11,511 nucleotides of DNA from Pararhodospirillum photometricum DSM 122 (GTDB lineage: Bacteria > Pseudomonadota > Alphaproteobacteria > Rhodospirillales > Rhodospirillaceae). Within the stretch, counting starts at the first letter, position 1, and each line of letters begins with the position of its first letter. The notes beneath the pieces were generated by a model. It did no database searches, was not told the origin of the DNA, and saw only the letters and a list, made by a program, of their open reading frames with translations. Where the stretch lies: contig NC_017059.1 in the NCBI RefSeq assembly GCF_000284415.1, positions 945,253-956,763 of the forward strand. The letters run 5' to 3'. This document shows, one piece after another, positions 1-7,671 of the stretch. Made by a program: the position numbers and the translations under genes.

Positions 1-27
1 AGACTGAAGCTGTTGGTCTAGGATCAT
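1..27 (-). CDS. Possible 5' end of a divergent gene, cut by the left edge
   Basis: On the minus strand an ATG at 27-25 opens a frame (Met-Ile-Leu-Asp-Gln-Gln-Leu-Gln-Ser) that stays open to the window edge. Directly upstream is GGAGAAG (38-32) with GGAG seven bases from the ATG, which is good Shine-Dalgarno spacing. A TTGACC hexamer (107-102, minus strand) lies further up, within the AT-richer stretch 80-120. Nine codons are too few to name a family, so the product is unknown. The call rests only on ribosome-binding-site quality and the open frame, and it would make this gene divergent from the phasin gene. The nine open codons could be chance. Confidence 0.35.
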
Positions 28-79
28 GGTGCTTCTCCGCGCGCCGATGCCAGCAAGGGATGCTCTTGGATACCGAGGA

Positions 80-107
80 AGCGTAAATTAAAACCTTAGT
101 TGGTCAA
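80..107 (-). promoter_or_regulatory. Weak candidate promoter for the divergent leftward gene
   Basis: Read on the minus strand there is TTGACC (107-102), a 16-bp AT-rich spacer, then TACGCT (85-80). The -35-like box is 5/6 to consensus and the -10-like box only 3/6. It would put a start about 45 nt upstream of the ATG at 27. This is inference from hexamer matches alone. Confidence 0.2.
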
Positions 108-167
108 GCAGCAAATAACTCGACATGCGTGTGCGGCGCCGCTACGAGAGTGTCGGGGAGGGTATAT

Positions 168-182
168 TTGTGCGACGCACAA
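168..182. promoter_or_regulatory. PhaR-like operator, box 1 (perfect 15-bp palindrome)
   Basis: TTGTGCGACGCACAA is a perfect palindrome centred on position 175 with a TGC-N3-GCA core (171-179). PhaR repressors of alphaproteobacterial phasin genes are known to bind TGC-N3-GCA cores. The site ends 5 bp before the TTGACA -35 element of the phasin promoter, where a bound repressor would hinder polymerase. The palindrome and its position are seen; assignment to PhaR is inferred from the target gene and motif. Confidence 0.6.
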
Positions 183-187
183 TATTC

Positions 188-216
188 TTGACAGGCGCCC
201 TGGCAATGCACATTTT
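188..216 (+). promoter_or_regulatory. Candidate sigma-70 promoter of the phasin gene
   Basis: TTGACA (188-193) is a perfect -35 hexamer. With a 17-bp spacer the -10 position reads CATTTT (211-216), a 3/6 match. The expected start near 223 would leave a leader of about 75 nt before the phasin ATG at 300. The bracketing by two TGC-N3-GCA boxes supports a regulated promoter here. The -10 element is weak, so the exact start is uncertain. Confidence 0.5.
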
Positions 217-223
217 AGCGTTA

Positions 224-238
224 TGTTGCGCCGCACAA
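224..238. promoter_or_regulatory. PhaR-like operator, box 2 (imperfect palindrome)
   Basis: TGTTGCGCCGCACAA is centred on position 231, with core TGC-N3-GCA at 227-235. Its right half (CGCACAA) is identical to box 1 while the left half has two mismatches to perfect symmetry. It falls on the predicted transcription start, 56 bp centre-to-centre from box 1. A repressor here would block initiation or early elongation. The pairing of two boxes around one promoter makes chance less likely. Confidence 0.5.
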
Positions 239-299
239 GAGCGGCGTCACGCCAAACTAGGCGGTCCCCGCCGCGCTTCTAGATGAAAAGGAACACGTG

Positions 300-653
300 A
301 TGTTGAAGACCTATGAAGATCTGCTGAAGTTCAGCAAGGACAATCTTAACGCTGCCGTTGCCTTTAACACTACCCTGACCAAGGGTCTGGAAGACCTGTA
401 CCGCGAGAACGTCGGCTTTGCCGGCAAGGCCCTGGAGACCGCCGTTGAGGCCGGCAAGGAAATCGCCGCCGCCAAGTCTCCGGTGGATGTGGCCAGCGTG
501 CAGACCAAGGTGGCCCGCGAGACGGTCGAGGCCCTTGTTGCTCAGTCGCGTAAGGTCACCGAGCTGACCTCCGAGGCCCTGAAGGCCGCGCTAGAGCCGG
601 TGAACGCCCGCGCCAAGGAAGCGATGACCCTGTTTGCCGTCAAGGCCGCGTGA
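300..653 (+). CDS. Phasin family protein (PHA granule-associated)
   Basis: The 117-residue product begins MLKTYEDLLKFSKDN and is an Ala/Lys/Glu-rich, cysteine-free, almost entirely helical protein with no signal peptide. It shows the alternating hydrophobic/charged pattern of the alphaproteobacterial phasin family (Phasin_2 type), and its length is normal. Phasins coat polyhydroxyalkanoate granules in the cytoplasm and control their number and size. Two in-frame starts exist, GTG at 297 and ATG at 300. I chose the ATG because AAGGA (288-292) then lies 7 bases upstream, versus 4 for the GTG. It is a single gene, preceded by its own promoter and two PhaR-like boxes, which fits granule-responsive derepression. 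It converges with the aminotransferase gene, with a stem-loop between them. Confidence 0.88.
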   Translation: MLKTYEDLLKFSKDNLNAAVAFNTTLTKGLEDLYRENVGFAGKALETAVEAGKEIAAAKSPVDVASVQTKVARETVEALVAQSRKVTELTSEALKAALEPVNARAKEAMTLFAVKAA

Positions 654-710
654 GACCTTACGACGGTTACGGAACCTCCCCCCCTCAAGGCCCCCGGGGG
701 ACGAAGCTGT

Positions 711-747
711 CTGGACCCCTCTGGTTATCGGACACCATGGGGTCCAG
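711..747. terminator. Stem-loop between convergent phasin and aminotransferase genes
   Basis: CTGGACCCC (711-719) and GGGGTCCAG (739-747) are perfect 9-bp inverted arms. Inside them TGGT (722-725) can pair with ACCA (734-737), leaving an 8-nt loop. It sits between two genes that end at 653 (plus) and 763 (minus), where a two-way terminator is expected. No T-tract follows on either strand, so it is not a textbook Rho-independent terminator. It may instead be a processing or mRNA-end stabilising structure. Confidence 0.5.
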
Positions 748-762
748 GCGCTCCCGGCTGGT

Positions 763-1659
763 TCAGCTCGCCGGTGTCAGAGCGGTGTCGCGGGCAAACG
801 CCCAGTAGAGGTCACGCGCTTTGCGATACCAGGGGCCCTGGGGCAAGTCGCGATCCTCCAGGCGGCGGCAGGGGCCGACCTTGAAATAGTTGCCGGTGGC
901 AAAAATTTCGTCGGCATCGCGCAGTTCGGCAAACTCCACGGCGCGCTCGACCACATCCACCCCCGCGTCACGCAGCAGGCGGATGACCCGCTGGCGGGTC
1001 AGGCCGTTTAGGAACGTGCCGTTGGGCACCGGGCTGATCACCTGGGAGCCCCGAGCAAAGAACAGATTCGTGTAGCTGAATTCGGCAACGTTCCCGGCGG
1101 GATCGAGCACGACCCCGGTATCGAACCCCCGCTCGCGCGCCCAGCGCAAGCCCCGCCCCACGTTGGGATACAAGCAACTGGCCTTGGCGCCGGTGGGGGC
1201 TTGGTCGCGGGCAGGACGCCGGAAGGGGGTCAGGCACGCCGAGAAGCCGTCTGGGGCGGGCAGGGGAGCCTCCCAGATTGAGAGCACGAGTCGGGCACTC
1301 TCGGCGTCGGGCAAGATAAAGCCGGTCTCGCCATACACCATGGGGCAGATATAGAGATCGGCGTCGGCCTCAAAACGGCTCTGAAAGCGGCGGATGCCCT
1401 CCCAGGCCAGTTCAGCGATCTCGGCGCCGGTCAGGCAGGGCTCCAACCCCATGAGCCGAGCCGACTGGGTCAGGCGCTCGCAATGGGGCAAAAGGTCGGG
1501 AGCCATCCCGTCGAAATAGCGGGCGCCATCAAAGACGGTAGAGGCCATCCATACGCCGTGAGTGGTGGGGCCAAGCAGAGCTGGGTTGCCTTCCTGCCAG
1601 TCGCCGTCCACGCATACCAGGGTCCGTTGCCGCCCGTGTGCGGTGCCATGACCTGCCAT
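763..1659 (-). CDS. Class IV aminotransferase, branched-chain amino acid type
   Basis: The 298-residue PLP enzyme belongs to the fold-type IV family (IlvE / D-amino acid transaminase / PabC). The Schiff-base lysine is Lys159 (TGAKASCLYPN) and the PLP-ring contact is Glu193 (VAEFSYTNLF). Both fall at the positions known from E. coli IlvE. FLNGLTRQRVI (216-226) matches the phosphate-binding loop region. The C-terminal part (FATGNYFKVGPCRRLEDRDL) resembles the alphaproteobacterial branched-chain aminotransferase subgroup. Likely role: reversible transamination of Leu/Ile/Val with 2-oxoglutarate in the cytoplasm; D-amino acid or aminodeoxychorismate activity cannot be excluded from sequence alone. 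The frame is open upstream to 1878, but the ATG at 1659 has an excellent AAGGAGG (1674-1668) and the family similarity begins soon after it. It appears monocistronic, convergent with the phasin gene. Confidence 0.85.
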   Translation of the reverse strand: MAGHGTAHGRQRTLVCVDGDWQEGNPALLGPTTHGVWMASTVFDGARYFDGMAPDLLPHCERLTQSARLMGLEPCLTGAEIAELAWEGIRRFQSRFEADADLYICPMVYGETGFILPDAESARLVLSIWEAPLPAPDGFSACLTPFRRPARDQAPTGAKASCLYPNVGRGLRWARERGFDTGVVLDPAGNVAEFSYTNLFFARGSQVISPVPNGTFLNGLTRQRVIRLLRDAGVDVVERAVEFAELRDADEIFATGNYFKVGPCRRLEDRDLPQGPWYRKARDLYWAFARDTALTPAS

Positions 1660-1965
1660 GGGGTGATCCTCCTTGCGCGTCCCGAGGGCGCGTCGCGCCG
1701 CGCTCCGTTCTGCCTTGAGAGTAGCCGGGCTGCTCGCTTTTTGTCCACCGGGCCATGGGGCTCGGGGAGGGCACGGCTTGGTTTTGACGAGAGCGGCCTT
1801 GCGTTTTACGTCGGACCGGGCAACCCTTGACCCGAGACTCGAGGAGGGGGACCGCTCTTCCAAGCCATCGAGCGTCATGACAACGGTCTGAGGCGCTGGG
1901 GCCCGGGTTGGGTGCCTTTGGCGTTCAGGGCCTTTCCTCTGGCTTGCGACGGGGACCGCCTATCC
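1660..1965. other. Gene-free divergent region between the aminotransferase and divL
   Basis: About 306 nt carry the upstream regions of two divergent genes. Apart from the minus-strand ribosome-binding site at 1668-1674, I see no convincing promoter pair, operator or RNA. A TTGACC (1827-1832) is followed by GACTC (1836-1840, a GANTC site) but has no fitting -10 element. Short open frames here (for example 1673-1891 plus) are Arg-rich, lack ribosome-binding sites and look like GC-driven artefacts. Confidence 0.5.
1668..1674 (-). promoter_or_regulatory. Strong ribosome-binding site that fixes the aminotransferase start
   Basis: On the minus strand AAGGAGG lies 8 bases before the ATG at 1659. 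It settles the choice against the in-frame start 73 codons upstream (1878), whose extra peptide is Arg/Pro/Ser-rich and unlike the family. Confidence 0.75.
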
Positions 1966-4320
1966 ATGTATCCCTATGATTTTGTTCTCGACCTTGCCGT
2001 TTGGGCCGCGTTGGCGCCTTTGATCGGCTTGGCCCTTGTCGTGGTGGGGGTCGGAGGGCTGGCGTGGCACTGGCGCCAGGCGTGGCTTGCCGTCCAAGAA
2101 GAGCGCCAGGGGGTCGAGGGTCAGGTGGAAATCCTGCGCGAAACCCTCGTCACCAGTGCCGACGGCTACATGATGTGGACCGTCGGGGACGATTTTGTCT
2201 GTTCGCGCCGTTTGGCCGTCTTGCTGCGCTTGGCGGGGGGCGAGACCTCCACGTTCGAGGATGTGCTGTCGGGCTTCACGGCCCCCCATGCCGAGGCCTT
2301 GCGCCGCGCCATCGCCGGCCTGCGCGACACCGGCGTGGGCTTCGTGCTGGACCTGGAGCGCGAGACCAGCGGCCGATGGTTGCGCACCGTCGGCGTCGCC
2401 GCCACCGGCCAGGATGGCCGAACCGTGGCCGACGTGGTGTGGATGCGTGATGTCACGGATGAAGCCCGGGTGAGTGGCGAGTTGGAACAGCGCGTGGCGT
2501 CGTTGCAAGCCGAACGCGATCGCCTGCGCGCCGTTCTCGACACCTTGCCCACCCCGGTGTGGACCCGGGACGACAGCCTGACCATCCAAGACTGCAACTG
2601 GGCTTTTGCCCGGGCCCTCGATCAGCCCGAAGACGACGAGGTCCCCGCCCAGCGCCGCGAACTGGCAACGGGGGGAGCGGGCCAAGAAATGCGGGCCCTG
2701 GCCGCGCGCAGCCGGGCGGCGGGGGAAGCCTGCCGGGCGCGGTTTCACGCCATTTTGGAGGGCGAGCGTCGGCTGCTCGACATCACCGAGACACCGGTGA
2801 CCCAAGGACCGCTGGCTGGCTTTACCGTGGGGCTGGCCCAGGACATCACCCCCATCGAGGAGGTGGAAAGCCGCCTGGAACGCGAGATCGAGGCCCACGC
2901 CGAGGTCTTGGAGCGTTTGGGCTCGGCCATTGCCCTGTTCGGGATCGACACCCGCCTGCGCTTCCACAACGCGGCCTTTGCCCAACTGTGGGGGCTGGAG
3001 GCGGCGTGGCTGGCCGCCGGCCCCGGCTATGGCGACTTTCTGGAGCGCCTGCGCGAGAACCGGCGCCTGCCCGAGGTGGCCGACTTTCCCGCCTTCAAGG
3101 CCGGGGAACTGGGCTTTTTCACCAAGCTCTTGCGCCCGCGCGAAGATATTTTGCACCTGCCCGATGGCGCCACCTTGCGCCGGGTGGTGGCGCCCCACCC
3201 CCTGGGCGGCCTGATCGCCACCTTCGAGGACGTGACCGACTCTTTGGCCCTGGAGCGCTCTTACAACCAGTTGACCGCGGTGTTGCGCGAAACCCTCGAT
3301 CATCTGCACGAGGCTGTTGCCGTGTTCGGGGCCAATGGCCGGTTGCGGCTGTTCAACCCGACCTTTGTCAACCTCCTCGACTTGCAAGACTCCTTGGGCG
3401 AGCCGCTGGCCGCCGACCTCGTGACCCGGCTTGACCCCTCCATGCGGCCGGGCCCCCAGTGGGAGACCTTCCGGCGCCGACTGGCGGCACGCAGCGAGGG
3501 CCGGGGGCCACGCACCGGCCAACTCGTGCGGATGGATGGCCGCCACCTTGACTATGCCACCGTCCCTCTGCCCGATGGCGGCCTGCTCCTGTCCATCTTG
3601 GATGTCACCGACCGAGTGCGGGTCGAGCAAGCCCTGCGCGAACGCACCGAGGCCCTGCGCGCCGCCGACCGCATGAAGAGCGCTTTTATCGAGAACATTT
3701 CCTATGAACTGCGCTCGCCGCTCGGGGTGCTGTCCGGGCTGGCCGGTGCGCTGGCCGATCCGACCCACGACGGCGTGGGCGAGAGCGCGCGTGAAACGGT
3801 GGGACGGATCGTCGAGGGCATTGGCCAGCTCTCGCGCCTTGTCGAGGAGATCAGCGGTCTGGTCAGCATCGAGGCGGGGAACCTGTCCTTGGATCTTGAT
3901 GCCTTCGATGTCCCGGCCTTGCTCTCGGCGGTGCTGGCCCTGGGCCGCGAGGCGGCGCGTCGGCGAGGCGTCACCTTGAGCGAGGATTGTCCCGCCGACA
4001 TCGGCTGGATGGTGGGGGATGCGACCCGGGTCAAACAGATCCTCTATCACCTGATGTCCACAGCCCTCACCAGCACGGGGCCCGGCGGCGCGGTGGTGCT
4101 GGCGGCGCGGCGTGACAGCGCCAACGCCCGGGATTGGATGGTTTTTACCGTGGCCGACACCGGGGGCGCGGTCGAGGGCCTTGGCAGCACGGTGCCCGGC
4201 GAAGGCCTGGGGCTCGCTTTGGTGCACCGCTTCGCCGAACTGCACGGCGGCTCCCTGGCGATCGAGGGCGACCCCCAAAACGGAACCACCGCCACCGTGC
4301 GCCTCCCCGTCGGCGGCTAA
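1966..4320 (+). CDS. divL: DivL-type PAS-containing pseudo-histidine kinase (Tyr in place of phospho-acceptor His)
   Basis: The 784-residue protein has one N-terminal membrane segment (about residues 5-35), then four PAS-like modules (roughly 65-165, 190-300, 310-430, 440-560) joined by coiled-coil linkers, then a DHp domain (about 569-640) and an ATPase-like domain (about 680-784). The H-box reads FIENISYELRSPL: Tyr580 (3703-3705) replaces the His. This is the hallmark of Caulobacter DivL, whose size and four-PAS layout also match. DivL there binds DivK-phosphate and controls the kinase CckA, and through it CtrA. The N-box Asn is Thr699, and G1 is altered (DTGGAV, 731-736), while the G2 motif GEGLGLAL (745-752) is kept. 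I chose the ATG at 1966 because it directly precedes the membrane segment; an in-frame GTG at 1912 is possible. The Shine-Dalgarno is weak. A generic hybrid-sensor relative is the alternative. Confidence 0.82.
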   Translation: MYPYDFVLDLAVWAALAPLIGLALVVVGVGGLAWHWRQAWLAVQEERQGVEGQVEILRETLVTSADGYMMWTVGDDFVCSRRLAVLLRLAGGETSTFEDVLSGFTAPHAEALRRAIAGLRDTGVGFVLDLERETSGRWLRTVGVAATGQDGRTVADVVWMRDVTDEARVSGELEQRVASLQAERDRLRAVLDTLPTPVWTRDDSLTIQDCNWAFARALDQPEDDEVPAQRRELATGGAGQEMRALAARSRAAGEACRARFHAILEGERRLLDITETPVTQGPLAGFTVGLAQDITPIEEVESRLEREIEAHAEVLERLGSAIALFGIDTRLRFHNAAFAQLWGLEAAWLAAGPGYGDFLERLRENRRLPEVADFPAFKAGELGFFTKLLRPREDILHLPDGATLRRVVAPHPLGGLIATFEDVTDSLALERSYNQLTAVLRETLDHLHEAVAVFGANGRLRLFNPTFVNLLDLQDSLGEPLAADLVTRLDPSMRPGPQWETFRRRLAARSEGRGPRTGQLVRMDGRHLDYATVPLPDGGLLLSILDVTDRVRVEQALRERTEALRAADRMKSAFIENISYELRSPLGVLSGLAGALADPTHDGVGESARETVGRIVEGIGQLSRLVEEISGLVSIEAGNLSLDLDAFDVPALLSAVLALGREAARRRGVTLSEDCPADIGWMVGDATRVKQILYHLMSTALTSTGPGGAVVLAARRDSANARDWMVFTVADTGGAVEGLGSTVPGEGLGLALVHRFAELHGGSLAIEGDPQNGTTATVRLPVGG

Positions 4321-4333
4321 CGCCCCCCAGGGA

Positions 4334-4359
4334 AAGGAGGGGCCTGCTCCCCAGCCTTG
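4334..4359 (+). repeat. Decayed copy of the GC-rich palindromic repeat / terminator between divL and queA
   Basis: The right half (CTCCCCAGCCTTG, 4347-4359) is identical to the right arm plus tail of the copy at 6054, but the left arm has diverged (GGAGGGGCC). GGGG (4339-4342) can still pair with CCCC (4349-4352) over a 6-nt loop. It fills most of the 40-nt gap between the convergent divL and queA stop codons. A terminator role is plausible; membership in the repeat family is inferred from half the element. Confidence 0.45.
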
Positions 4360-4360
4360 T

Positions 4361-5410
4361 TCAGTCTGCCGCCGAGCCCGCGACCGCCCGACTGAGCAAG
4401 CTGGTATCCCCATACGAATAAAACCGATAGCCGGCGGCGATGGCATGGGCATAGGCCGCGTGCATGGTCTCCAGCCCGGCAAAGGCCGACACCAGCATGA
4501 ACAGGGTCGAGCGCGGCAGGTGGAAGTTGGTCAATAAACGATCCACCACCTTGAAGCGGGCACCCGGCACCAAAAACAAGCGGGTGGCCTCGTCGAACGG
4601 ATGGACGATGCCGCTATCGTCGGCGGCGCTTTCCAGCAGACGCAAGGCGGTGGTGCCGACCGCCACGATCTTCCCGCCGGCCGCACGGGTGGCATTGATG
4701 GTCGCCGCCACCTCGGGGGTCAGGACACCGCGCTCGGCGTGCATGCGGTGGTCGTTGGTGTCGTCGGCAGTAACCGGCAAAAAGGTCCCGGCCCCCACGT
4801 GCAAGGTCACCGCCACCCGGCCGATGCCGCGCGCCGCCAGGGCATCGAGCAGGGCCGGGGTCAGGTGCAAGCCGGCCGTGGGGGCGGCGACCGCGCCATC
4901 CACCCGGGCATAGACGGTCTGATAATCGGTCCGATCGCGCGCGTCGTCCTCGCGGCCCATGTAGGGGGGCAGGGGCAGGCGGCCATGGGCCTCCAGCGCC
5001 GCCATCAAGGCCGCACCGGCCACGTTAAACCGCAACACCGCCTCGCCGCCCTCGCCCCGGGACTCGACCACGGCGCGAAAGTCCTCGGCGAAGAGAATCT
5101 CCCGCCCCGGCGTCAGCTTGCGTGCCGGCTTGGCAAAGCAGCGCCAGCAGTCCAGGGCTTCTTGAAAGTGCAAGGTCACCTCGACGCCCCCGGCCCCGAC
5201 CCGGCCCTTGAGCCGCGCCGGAATCACCCGGGTGTCGTTGAGCACCAAGAGGTCGCCCGGCGCCAACAACGCGGGGAAATCACGCACGCTCAGGTCTTGC
5301 AGCGCCGCACCGGGCCCCACCCGCAACAAGCGGGCCGCCTCGCGCGGCTCGGCCGGACGCACGGCGATCCGCTCGCGCGGGAGATCGAAATCAAATAAAT
5401 CCACTCTCAT
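4361..5410 (-). CDS. queA: S-adenosylmethionine:tRNA ribosyltransferase-isomerase
   Basis: The 349-residue protein is full length for QueA. This cytoplasmic enzyme moves the ribosyl part of S-adenosylmethionine onto 7-aminomethyl-7-deazaguanine at tRNA position 34, giving epoxyqueuosine. Family signatures are present in order: [11 protein letters not shown] at the N terminus, [20 protein letters not shown] followed by the APTAGLHLT block, [47 protein letters not shown] and YRFYSYGD near the C terminus. The ATG at 5410 gives the canonical N terminus; the frame is open further upstream but that sequence is unlike QueA, and the Shine-Dalgarno is weak. In many alphaproteobacteria queA is followed by tgt, but here divL is immediately downstream and convergent, so queA appears to stand alone. 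It is divergent from the cyclic-nucleotide-binding-fold gene. Confidence 0.96.
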   Translation of the reverse strand: MRVDLFDFDLPRERIAVRPAEPREAARLLRVGPGAALQDLSVRDFPALLAPGDLLVLNDTRVIPARLKGRVGAGGVEVTLHFQEALDCWRCFAKPARKLTPGREILFAEDFRAVVESRGEGGEAVLRFNVAGAALMAALEAHGRLPLPPYMGREDDARDRTDYQTVYARVDGAVAAPTAGLHLTPALLDALAARGIGRVAVTLHVGAGTFLPVTADDTNDHRMHAERGVLTPEVAATINATRAAGGKIVAVGTTALRLLESAADDSGIVHPFDEATRLFLVPGARFKVVDRLLTNFHLPRSTLFMLVSAFAGLETMHAAYAHAIAAGYRFYSYGDTSLLSRAVAGSAAD

Positions 5411-5523
5411 GCCGGGAGCTTTCGCACCAAAGGAATCGGGACGCCCCAATCGGGTTTTTCTGGTCACGCGCCACTTGGTGTGCTTTACCAACACCGCGCC
5501 CGGCGGTGAAAGAGAATTCCGTT

Positions 5524-5541
5524 GGCGCCTGGCTGGGCGCC
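5524..5541 (+). promoter_or_regulatory. Small hairpin in the leader of the cNMP-binding-fold gene
   Basis: GGCGCC (5524-5529) is repeated at 5536-5541; being self-complementary, the two copies can pair over the 6-nt TGGCTG loop. It lies 32 nt upstream of the start codon and ahead of the AAGGGGGAA ribosome-binding site. A role is not shown, and at this GC content such a hairpin can arise by chance. Confidence 0.25.
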
Positions 5542-5573
5542 GGAACGTCGGACGATTGGACAAGGGGGAAACC

Positions 5574-6050
5574 ATGGCCGACGATACCGATCTTCGCGAA
5601 ACCCTGGACCACCACCCGTTCTTGCGGGGACTTGAGCCGACCTTGATCGATCGCTTGGCCGATCTGGCCCACGAGGGACAGTTTGCTGCCGGCGAAACCC
5701 TGTTGAGCGAGGGCCGCCTCGCCGAGCGCTTCTTTCTCGTCTTGGATGGCACCATCACCTTGGGGGTTGCCCAGGGCAGCGACAAGCTGAGGGTCATTGA
5801 GGTGGTGCGCGAGGGCGATGCCCTGGGCTGGTCCTGGCTGATCCCGCCCTATCATTGGACCTTCGAGGCCCGCACCCGCACCCCCGTGCGCGCCCTGGTC
5901 ATTGATGCCGTCACGTTGCGTGAACGCATGCGCCACGACCACCAGTTGGCCCACGCCTTGATGGACCGCATCTTGCCCGTCATGGCCGCCCGCTTACGCG
6001 CCGCCCGCCTCGAAGTCCTGGCCTGCGAAACCAACCACGCCCCTTCCTGA
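5574..6050 (+). CDS. Stand-alone cyclic nucleotide-binding-fold protein (no DNA-binding domain)
   Basis: The 158-residue protein consists of one Crp/cNMP-binding beta-roll. It starts with [20 protein letters not shown] (the usual N-terminal helices), then [25 protein letters not shown] (strands with conserved Gly residues), then a modified phosphate-binding cassette. Where classical cAMP binders have Gly-Glu-Leu-Ala and a following Arg, this protein reads [15 protein letters not shown] (81-95). The GWSWL-PP-W pattern is one I associate with a proteobacterial subfamily annotated only as cyclic nucleotide-binding domain protein. The C terminus is a single helix (about 118-150); there is no helix-turn-helix, kinase or channel domain. 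Ligand and partner are unknown, and loss of the cassette Glu/Arg argues against ordinary cAMP binding. Start ATG 5574 has AAGGGGGAA a few bases upstream. It is divergent from queA. Confidence 0.8.
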   Translation: MADDTDLRETLDHHPFLRGLEPTLIDRLADLAHEGQFAAGETLLSEGRLAERFFLVLDGTITLGVAQGSDKLRVIEVVREGDALGWSWLIPPYHWTFEARTRTPVRALVIDAVTLRERMRHDHQLAHALMDRILPVMAARLRAARLEVLACETNHAPS

Positions 6051-6053
6051 CCC

Positions 6054-6092
6054 GAGGGGTCTGGGGAGGCCCGCCTCCCCAGCCTTGCCTTT
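6054..6092 (+). repeat. GC-rich palindromic repeat, copy 1 (likely bidirectional terminator)
   Basis: The unit is GAGGGGT, then CTGGGGAGGC (6061-6070), 2-nt loop, GCCTCCCCAG (6073-6082), then CCTTGCCTTT. The 10-bp arms are perfect. It lies 3 nt after the stop of the cNMP-binding-fold gene and 9 nt before the stop of the convergent dehydrogenase gene, so it can serve both transcripts. The tail is pyrimidine-rich but not a real U-tract. Confidence 0.8.
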
Positions 6093-6101
6093 GTGGGTCG
6101 C

Positions 6102-7598
<1,497 letters not shown>

Positions 7599-7625
7599 CG
7601 GGATATCCAGTATTTTTTAGGAGGG

Positions 7626-7665
7626 GAGGGGTCTGGGGAGGCCCCGCCTCCCCAGCCTTCCCTTT
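7626..7665 (+). repeat. GC-rich palindromic repeat, copy 2 (inside the transaminase-dehydrogenase unit)
   Basis: The layout matches copy 1: GAGGGGT, arms CTGGGGAGGC (7633-7642) and GCCTCCCCAG (7646-7655) over a 3-nt loop, then CCTTCCCTTT. It is forward on the plus strand, hence reversed relative to the leftward genes it separates. The 73-nt gap consists largely of this element, so it may attenuate or process the transcript between transaminase and dehydrogenase. Confidence 0.8.
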
Positions 7666-7671
7666 CATCGC

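Noticed and set aside
100..282. 60-codon plus-strand frame from a TTG in the phasin upstream region
   Set aside because: No Shine-Dalgarno, spans both operator boxes and the promoter, and has no family-like sequence.
691..700. CCCCCGGGGG palindrome downstream of the phasin gene
   Set aside because: Only 10 bp, no loop and no T-tract; expected by chance in this base composition. The stem-loop at 711-747 is the better terminator candidate.
634..1011. Plus-strand frame overlapping the phasin 3' end and the aminotransferase
   Set aside because: It lies antisense to a well-conserved PLP enzyme, starts within the phasin gene and shows no recognisable protein features.
1660..1878. Longer aminotransferase starting at 1878
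   Set aside because: The extra 73 residues are Arg/Pro/Ser-rich and unrelated to the family, and AAGGAGG sits correctly before the ATG at 1659.
1673..1891. 72-codon plus-strand frame in the aminotransferase-divL gap
   Set aside because: Arg-rich, no ribosome-binding site, begins over the aminotransferase leader and has low-complexity composition typical of GC-rich non-coding DNA.
1960..4482. 840-codon open frame on the minus strand opposite divL
   Set aside because: It mirrors divL almost entirely, is Gly/Gln/His/Arg-rich with no family signature, and runs into the queA region. High GC removes stops opposite real genes; divL has clear domains.
4601..5398. 265-codon plus-strand frame opposite queA
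   Set aside because: Shadow of queA; Gly/Gln/His-rich, without motifs.
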